A stretch of 10,799 nucleotides of DNA from JAIVJN01 sp036732565. GTDB lineage: Bacteria; Acidobacteriota; Vicinamibacteria; Vicinamibacterales; UBA2999. The stretch lies in NCBI GenBank assembly GCA_036732565.1, contig DAINCF010000230.1, positions 1 to 10,799 on the forward strand, read 5' to 3'. Positions within the stretch are counted from its first letter, which is position 1. Each line of letters begins with the position of its first letter. The notes below the pieces were generated by a model. The model was not told where the DNA came from. It did not search any database and saw only the letters and a program-made list of their open reading frames with translations. Below, in pieces: positions 1 to 3,975 of this stretch. A program made the translations under genes and the position numbers.

Positions 1-553
1 GTTTCTCCTTCTCGCCGCGGGTGCCGTCCTTGGCCGTCCCCTGCCGCTCGATATCGAGGACCAGCGTGTGCCCGTCGTCGGCCACCCCTTCGACCGGCTC
101 GAACCGCGCGGCGCGCTCGCGCAGGCGGCCGAGCGCGCTGTCCACCGCCTCGTCTTCGACCGCGACCGGAGGACGGCGCGCCGTAACGGTGCTCAGGTCA
201 CCCGGCTCGAAGGTCGGGACGACGTCGAACTCCGCGGTAAACGTGAGCGGCTGGCCCTCTTCGAGCTTCAAGTCGTGGATGTGGGGAGTGTCGACCGGCT
301 CGACGCCGCGCTCCGAGAGGACGTCGCCCACCACGCGGTCGACCAGCTCGTGTGCAACGTCGTGCAGAATCTGACTGCGGAACCGCTGGCGCACGACCTT
401 CGCCGGGACCTTACCGGGACGAAAGCCCGGCAGCTTCGCCGAGCGGCCATAGCGCGTCGTGACACTACTTATCTCTGCGTCGACCACGTCGCTCGGGATC
501 TCAACGACCAGGTTCCTGCGGGTCTCGCTGACGTCGACCAGTTCCGTTTTCAT
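1..553 (-). CDS. tig: Trigger factor, N-terminal part (cut by window edge)
   Basis: Ribosome-associated chaperone that binds nascent chains at the exit tunnel. The reverse-strand frame starting at the ATG at 553-551 stays open for 184 codons to the window edge, so the protein is partial and its C-terminal chaperone part lies outside. It opens MKTELVDVSETRRNLVVEIP, typical of the family. It carries the ribosome-binding signature GFRPGKVP at residues 43-50, which docks on ribosomal protein L23. The N-terminal ribosome-binding domain covers about residues 1-145; the FKBP-like peptidyl-prolyl isomerase domain starts near residue 150 and is cut off. The Shine-Dalgarno is weak (AGACAGG just before the ATG). 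The gene lies downstream of tRNA-Leu on the same strand. The identity rests on sequence recognition of the signature and overall N-terminal pattern, and I am confident of it. Confidence 0.95.
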   Translation of the reverse strand, partial: MKTELVDVSETRRNLVVEIPSDVVDAEISSVTTRYGRSAKLPGFRPGKVPAKVVRQRFRSQILHDVAHELVDRVVGDVLSERGVEPVDTPHIHDLKLEEGQPLTFTAEFDVVPTFEPGDLSTVTARRPPVAVEDEAVDSALGRLRERAARFEPVEGVADDGHTLVLDIERQGTAKDGTRGEKEK

Positions 554-625
554 GCCTGTCTATTGTTGTGTGGGATTCGATGAGCCGGTGTGGTCCACTT
601 TCGCTGTTCCGCAGCTTTGGTGGGC

Positions 626-683
626 AACCTTCGCGTTGCGCTCGCTGGCTTGCCAGCCGCAACTCGCGTGGCGAGCGAAGGTT
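626..683 (-). repeat. Branched palindrome directly downstream of tRNA-Leu
   Basis: Outer arms AACCTTCGC (626-634) and GCGAAGGTT (675-683) are perfect 9-bp inverted repeats. Inside them GTTGCG (635-640) pairs with CGCAAC (658-663), and GCTGGC (644-649) pairs with GCCAGC (652-657) around TT. The 11 bases at 664-674 can form a side hairpin (TCGC, GCGA). On the minus strand this gives a three-way-junction-like fold starting at the final A of the tRNA CCA. No U-tract follows, so it is not a textbook terminator. It could be a processing or 3'-end signal or a REP-like interspersed element. Confidence 0.75.
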
Positions 684-769
684 GGTGCGAAAGGGGGGAG
701 TCGAACCCCCATAGCCTTTCGGCTACCGGATCCTAAGTCCGGCGCGTCTGCCAGTTCCGCCACTTTCGC
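683..769 (-). tRNA. tRNA-Leu (anticodon UAG)
   Basis: On the minus strand the gene begins GCGAAAG (5' acceptor strand, 769-763) and ends with CTTTCGC, discriminator A and an encoded CCA (685-683), 87 nt in all. The anticodon stem CCGGA/TCCGG encloses the loop CTTAGGA, giving anticodon UAG (leucine, reads CUN). A long variable arm (TAGCC-GAAA-GGCTA) marks it as a class II tRNA, and the T-arm GGGGGTTCGACTCCCCC is canonical. It stands upstream of tig on the same strand, and a shared transcript is possible. A translated reading of this region is a known spurious-ORF type and is not listed as a gene. Confidence 0.98.
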
Positions 770-895
770 TCGGATGGAGAAACCTGCAGGGATCAGGGCA
801 ATCCGGGACCGACACTACGTACAGATGACGGTGACCCCAACAGCGTAACACGGTTCGGGTTGCCGAGGAATGTGCCAGGGCAGAAGCCCAATATG

Positions 896-924
896 TTGAG
901 GCCCTGCTACCCGTTTGCTACCAT
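896..924 (+). promoter_or_regulatory. Candidate promoter for the methyltransferase-nuclease pair
   Basis: TTGAGG (896-901) and TACCAT (919-924) are separated by exactly 17 bases, and TGC immediately precedes the -10, giving an extended -10 TGnTAnnnT. Transcription would start near 931, about 20 bases before the chosen methyltransferase ATG at 950. The match is moderate and no experiment supports it. Confidence 0.35.
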
Positions 925-949
925 CCCGTGTGTAACAGACGATGCTAGG

Positions 950-1927
950 ATGGCGAACGTGAAGCCGCAGGCAATTGTTCCCGTTGAAGCGCCGTCGTCC
1001 GCTCGGCCCACTGCCGCTCCGTTCCTAAAGTGGGCAGGCGGCAAGCGACAGCTGCTTCCGCAGCTTCGTCGATTTTTTCCACGTGATTTCGACACGTATA
1101 TCGAGCCGTTTCTCGGAAGTGGCGCAGTCTTCTTCGAACTCTATGCCAGCGGCCGTTTGACTGGTCGATCGGCTGTGTTGAGCGATGGGAACGCGGACCT
1201 CGTGGGCTGCTACTGCGCGTTGCGGGATGAACCGGACTCTGTGGTCGATCGGCTGCGCGCATTCGAAAGTGAACACCACCGTCGCGGTTCGGCGTTTTTC
1301 TACGACGTTCGAGACCAGCGATTCAATACGACGCGGCAGCGCTTTTTCGAACGCGAATTCATCGACCCGAGCTCGTACGGGCCTGAATTGGCCGCGATGT
1401 TGATCTACCTGAACAGAACCTGTTTCAACGGGCTATTCAGACTCAACGCGCGAGGGCAGTTCAACGTGCCCGTCGGCCGATATGTCAACCCGCGAATTTG
1501 CGACGAACCGAATCTTCGTCGTGTCTCAGCGATCTTGAATGACCCAAGCGTGATCCTGAGACACGGGACGTTCGAGAGCGCCTGCGCCAGCGCTTCCTCG
1601 GACGCGTTCGTATACTTCGACCCACCGTATGCCCCGGTCAGTGATACCGCGCATTTTCGTTCCTATACGGCAAACGGCTTCTCCCCAGCCGATCAAGAAG
1701 CGCTCCAGCAACTAGTCATTGCTTTGGCACGGAGAGGCTGCTCAGTCTTGTTGAGCAACTCCGTGGCGCCCCAGATCGTGAAGCTTTACGATGGTAATCA
1801 ACGCGCAAAGCGTGCCGGCCTTCAGGCCCATCGAGTGCCTGCCCGAAGGGCGATCAATTGCGACGGCTCCTCCCGAGGAAGTGTGGAGGAGTATCTGATC
1901 AGCAACGTGCCGCCGGCGCGAGGCTAA
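950..1927 (+). CDS. Dam-family (D12 class) DNA adenine N6-methyltransferase
   Basis: Transfers a methyl group from S-adenosylmethionine to adenine N6 in a short DNA site. The protein has 325 residues from the ATG at 950. An in-frame ATG at 860 would add 30 unconserved residues and overlap the candidate promoter, so 950 is preferred, although TAGG touches the ATG and no good ribosome site is visible. Motifs: SAM-binding FLKWAGGK (25-32) and IEPFLGSGAV (51-60), the family stretch NRTCFNG...GQFNVPVGRY (155-178), catalytic DPPY (224-227) and LSNS (268-271). The C-terminal ARRAIN...RG.V.EYLISN pattern is typical of Dam and M.DpnII relatives. These often recognise GATC, but the specificity here is not proven. 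The gene overlaps the downstream nuclease by one base (TAATG), which indicates an R-M operon rather than a housekeeping Dam. It is slightly longer than most family members. Confidence 0.93.
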   Translation: MANVKPQAIVPVEAPSSARPTAAPFLKWAGGKRQLLPQLRRFFPRDFDTYIEPFLGSGAVFFELYASGRLTGRSAVLSDGNADLVGCYCALRDEPDSVVDRLRAFESEHHRRGSAFFYDVRDQRFNTTRQRFFEREFIDPSSYGPELAAMLIYLNRTCFNGLFRLNARGQFNVPVGRYVNPRICDEPNLRRVSAILNDPSVILRHGTFESACASASSDAFVYFDPPYAPVSDTAHFRSYTANGFSPADQEALQQLVIALARRGCSVLLSNSVAPQIVKLYDGNQRAKRAGLQAHRVPARRAINCDGSSRGSVEEYLISNVPPARG

Positions 1928-2340
1928 TGGCCGGGAGGAAAACTGCGGTCGCGAGCGGCGAGGAGCTCAAGCGACAGGTAGTCGAGCTCGCGCATTCACT
2001 TGGTCTCCAAACTCGCGTCGAGCTCAGAGTGGCGCGCCGGCTCTGGGGAGCAGAACGGCGAATCGACGTTATCGTCACCGACGCCCGAACGAGCAAGAGT
2101 CTTGGCATCGAATGCAAATACCAAGGCGCAACTGGCTCTGTCGAAGAGAAGATTCCGGCGACGATTCAAGATATTGCGGCATGGCCGATTCCTGGAATCG
2201 TCGTATTCGGAGGAACCGGCTTCTCGATGAACATGCGCTCCTATCTCCACTCGACGGGTCGAGCCGTGAGCCTCGAAGACCTTAAGTCATGGCTGGAGTT
2301 GTTTTTCGGTCTCACCGCTGATTCATCGGTGCCGCGCTAG
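1927..2340 (+). CDS. PD-(D/E)XK superfamily nuclease, probable restriction enzyme partner
   Basis: A 137-residue protein with a PD-(D/E)XK nuclease core: D47 in RRIDVIV, then E62 and K64 in GIECKYQ, which fit the metal-binding acidic pair and catalytic lysine. E12 or E20 in the first helix may complete the site. The following segment EEKIPATIQDIAAWPIPGIV (73-92) and the C-terminal WLELFFGL are characteristic of one conserved small PD-(D/E)XK family. The ATG at 1927 overlaps the methyltransferase stop (TAATG), so translation is probably coupled. An in-frame ATG at 1858 lies inside the methyltransferase and is rejected. I infer that it cleaves the site protected by the neighbouring methyltransferase. 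It is much smaller than the DpnII-type enzymes usually paired with Dam methylases. An alternative is a repair or housekeeping nuclease that merely sits here. Its stop is 6 bases from the convergent anti-sigma gene's stop. Confidence 0.82.
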   Translation: MAGRKTAVASGEELKRQVVELAHSLGLQTRVELRVARRLWGAERRIDVIVTDARTSKSLGIECKYQGATGSVEEKIPATIQDIAAWPIPGIVVFGGTGFSMNMRSYLHSTGRAVSLEDLKSWLELFFGLTADSSVPR

Positions 2341-2346
2341 AGCCGG

Positions 2347-2829
2347 TTACACCTCGATCCCCTCGGCCCACCACCAGACGCCCAACGCCGTGGCGAGCAG
2401 CAGCGTGGCAAGGACGACGTTCTCCGCCTGCGGCGCGACGCGCTCCGCGAGCATCGCCACGCCGGCCGTGATGAACGAGGCGAGATCGGCGCCGATCGCG
2501 ATGACGCCGGCCCGCCAGGCCAGCGCCGACAGGCCGACCACGATCAGCAGGAGCCCGGCGGCAACGGCGACGTTGAATCCGAGATCGAGCACCTGCTCGG
2601 CGCGCCAGCGTTCACCGCGGACAGCGGCCAGGACCGTCGCGGTGAAGGTCGGAGGTGCCGTGGGCACCGGTCGAGCGGCAAGCGCGGCCTCCAGGGCGCG
2701 GGCACGGTGCAGCAACGCCCGGCAGTCGGCGCACGACTCGAGATGCGCGGCGTCCGCCGCGCTCAGCGACGCCTCATCCATCGCGATGAAGTCGACCCGA
2801 TCCTCGAAGTCCGTGCAGCCCACACTCAC
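2347..2829 (-). CDS. Zinc-finger (ZAS-type) transmembrane anti-sigma factor
   Basis: A 160-residue protein likely to hold the upstream-encoded ECF sigma factor inactive at the inner membrane. The N-terminal cytoplasmic part carries HLESCADC (H29, C33, C36), the HxxxCxxC zinc signature of anti-sigma domains. A linker rich in Ala and Pro follows. Then come three hydrophobic segments at about 84-106, 107-127 and 137-155, more membrane spans than the single helix of simple RsiW/ChrR-like proteins. The start is GTG (2829-2827), overlapping the sigma stop as GTGA, so the two genes are translationally coupled. The end converges on the nuclease gene with only 6 bases between stops and no visible terminator. 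The role is inferred from the zinc motif plus operon position; the signal it senses is unknown. Confidence 0.85.
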   Translation of the reverse strand: MSVGCTDFEDRVDFIAMDEASLSAADAAHLESCADCRALLHRARALEAALAARPVPTAPPTFTATVLAAVRGERWRAEQVLDLGFNVAVAAGLLLIVVGLSALAWRAGVIAIGADLASFITAGVAMLAERVAPQAENVVLATLLLATALGVWWWAEGIEV

Positions 2830-3383
2830 GACGACCTGCTCTCCAGAATCTCACGCAACCGGCGCTTCGCGCGATGCAGGTGCGTCTTCACCGTGCCCAT
2901 CGGCAGGTTGAGCGCTTCTGCCAGATCCTCGTAGCGCATGCCCTTCATGTAGTGTCCGTTGATCAGCACTTGATACTGAACCGGCAGTTGCGCCATGGCG
3001 TGCTCCAGCCGATCGCGAAGCTCAATCCTCTCGAAGGCACGATCCATCGCGCCGGGATCCAACCGCGGCCCCACGTCCGGATGCATCGGCTCGTCGAGCG
3101 AGATCGTCGTCACGGCGCGCACGCCGCGCTCCTCCGCGATGACGTTCACGACGATGCGGTAGATCCACGTGGACAGCCGCGCGTCGCCACGAAAGTAGGG
3201 CAGGCCGCGATGCACGCGCAAGAACACGTCCTGGGCCAGCTCTTCCGCCCGCGCCTGATTCTGCACCGATCGCGCGATGAGAGCGAAGACGAGCGCCTTG
3301 TGCTCGTCCACGATCTGCCGAAACGCATCCTCGTCTCCCCGGCGGCACCGCGCAATCAGCTCCTGCTCGGGGGTGTCGGGCAT
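2826..3383 (-). CDS. ECF (RpoE-type, group 4 sigma-70 family) RNA polymerase sigma factor
   Basis: A 185-residue sigma factor with only the two domains of ECF sigmas. Region 2 (about 22-90) includes AEELAQDVFLRVHRGLPYFR and STWIYRIVVNV, which melt and bind the -10 element. Region 4 (about 122-178) has the helix-turn-helix MRYEDLAEALNLPMGTVKTH followed by LHRAKRRLRE, which contacts the -35. Length and layout match RpoE/SigW-type proteins. It is first in an operon with the zinc-finger anti-sigma gene (4-base overlap). Upstream lies a GAAACAA-N17-TCTAA promoter of ECF type, so autoregulation is likely. The divergent DUF6249-like gene has the same promoter in mirror arrangement and is a probable target. 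The Shine-Dalgarno before the ATG at 3383 is weak. Confidence 0.96.
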   Translation of the reverse strand: MPDTPEQELIARCRRGDEDAFRQIVDEHKALVFALIARSVQNQARAEELAQDVFLRVHRGLPYFRGDARLSTWIYRIVVNVIAEERGVRAVTTISLDEPMHPDVGPRLDPGAMDRAFERIELRDRLEHAMAQLPVQYQVLINGHYMKGMRYEDLAEALNLPMGTVKTHLHRAKRRLREILESRSS

Positions 3384-3395
3384 CCGTTGGTACCG

Positions 3396-3424
3396 TTAGA
3401 ACGGAATCACCGAAGAATTGTTTC
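3396..3424 (-). promoter_or_regulatory. ECF-type promoter of the sigma/anti-sigma operon
   Basis: Read on the minus strand: GAAACAA (3424-3418) as -35-like element, a 17-base spacer, then TCTAA (3400-3396) as -10. This resembles the ECF consensus GGAAC...(G)TCTAA. The -10 ends 12 bases before the sigma ATG, giving a very short 5' leader. The -35 is one half of the 18-bp palindrome at 3417-3434. Confidence 0.6.
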
Positions 3425-3434
3425 GCGAAACAAT
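3417..3434. promoter_or_regulatory. Perfect 18-bp palindrome in the divergent intergenic region
   Basis: ATTGTTTCGCGAAACAAT is a perfect inverted repeat with no spacer, centred between the sigma start (3383) and the membrane-protein start (3463). Each half contains the -35-like GAAACAA of a promoter pointing outward. It may therefore be two back-to-back -35 elements, an operator for an unlinked dimeric regulator, or both. Confidence 0.7.
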
Positions 3435-3455
3435 CTGGCTGGCGCACCAGTCTAA
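3427..3455 (+). promoter_or_regulatory. ECF-type promoter of the DUF6249-like gene
   Basis: GAAACAA (3427-3433), a 17-base spacer, then TCTAA (3451-3455, in the context GTCTAA). The same elements and spacing occur on the opposite strand for the sigma operon. The -10 ends 7 bases before the ATG at 3463, so the transcript would be leaderless or nearly so. Confidence 0.6.
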
Positions 3456-3462
3456 GCTGGGC

Positions 3463-3975
3463 ATGGAAGAAGTGGTCGTAATACTGCTCATGGGCAGCCT
3501 GGCCATCATCACAGGCACGATCCTGATCCTGATGGCGATGTGGCGGCGCATGAAGTTTCGGGAGATGCATCACCGCGAGCGGATGGCGATGATCGAGCGC
3601 GGCATGATGCCGCCGGCCGAGAGCCATCCGACGAGCCCATCCTTCCAGCCACAATTCCACGATCATCGCAGCGTGACCGGACGCCGTATGCTCTCCGGCG
3701 GCATTGCCGTGATCGGTCTCGGCCTGGGGCTGATGGTGCTGATCGGCGTCGCGGGCGAGGCGCCGGAGGTTGCGTTCGGTCTCGGCGGCTCGATCATCGT
3801 TGTCGGTCTGGCGTTCGTGGTCATCGCCCTCGTCCAGGGCGAGCGTCCGCAGCAACCGGGGAGCGGGCCGCCGTCGTTCATGGCGGCGCCGTCGGTCCCC
3901 CCCTCATCGCCGTTTACTCCCCGGCCGCCGTCGCCGCCGGGGCCCGCTCCGAGGCCCCCAGATAGAGAGAGTTGA
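3463..3975 (+). CDS. DUF6249-like small membrane protein
   Basis: A 170-residue inner-membrane protein of unknown function. Three hydrophobic segments are visible at about 3-27, 76-97 and 104-125. Between the first two lies a basic, Met-rich cytoplasmic-type segment with the motif RERMAMIERGMMPP (38-51), which I associate with the DUF6249 family found beside ECF sigma genes. The last 45 residues are low complexity and rich in Pro and Ser. I chose the ATG at 3463; an in-frame TTG at 3418 would put the palindrome and the -35 element into the coding sequence. It is divergent from the sigma factor and carries a matching promoter, so it is probably part of the same stress regulon. The last 62 bases overlap the 3' end of the convergent M14 gene in antisense. 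The family name is from memory of the motif. Confidence 0.75.
   Translation: MEEVVVILLMGSLAIITGTILILMAMWRRMKFREMHHRERMAMIERGMMPPAESHPTSPSFQPQFHDHRSVTGRRMLSGGIAVIGLGLGLMVLIGVAGEAPEVAFGLGGSIIVVGLAFVVIALVQGERPQQPGSGPPSFMAAPSVPPSSPFTPRPPSPPGPAPRPPDRES

Noticed and set aside
560..763. A 67-codon minus-strand reading frame across the tRNA
   Set aside because: It is the translation of tRNA-Leu and the palindrome behind it, a familiar spurious protein; the tRNA fold explains the sequence.
812..840. Possible tRNA-Leu promoter on the minus strand (TTGGGG-N17-TAGTGT)
   Set aside because: The -10 matches only three of six consensus bases and lies over 40 bases from the tRNA; too weak to annotate.
860..949. 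Upstream in-frame start for the methyltransferase
   Set aside because: The extra 30 residues are not part of the conserved fold and span a candidate promoter; the ATG at 950 fits the family better.
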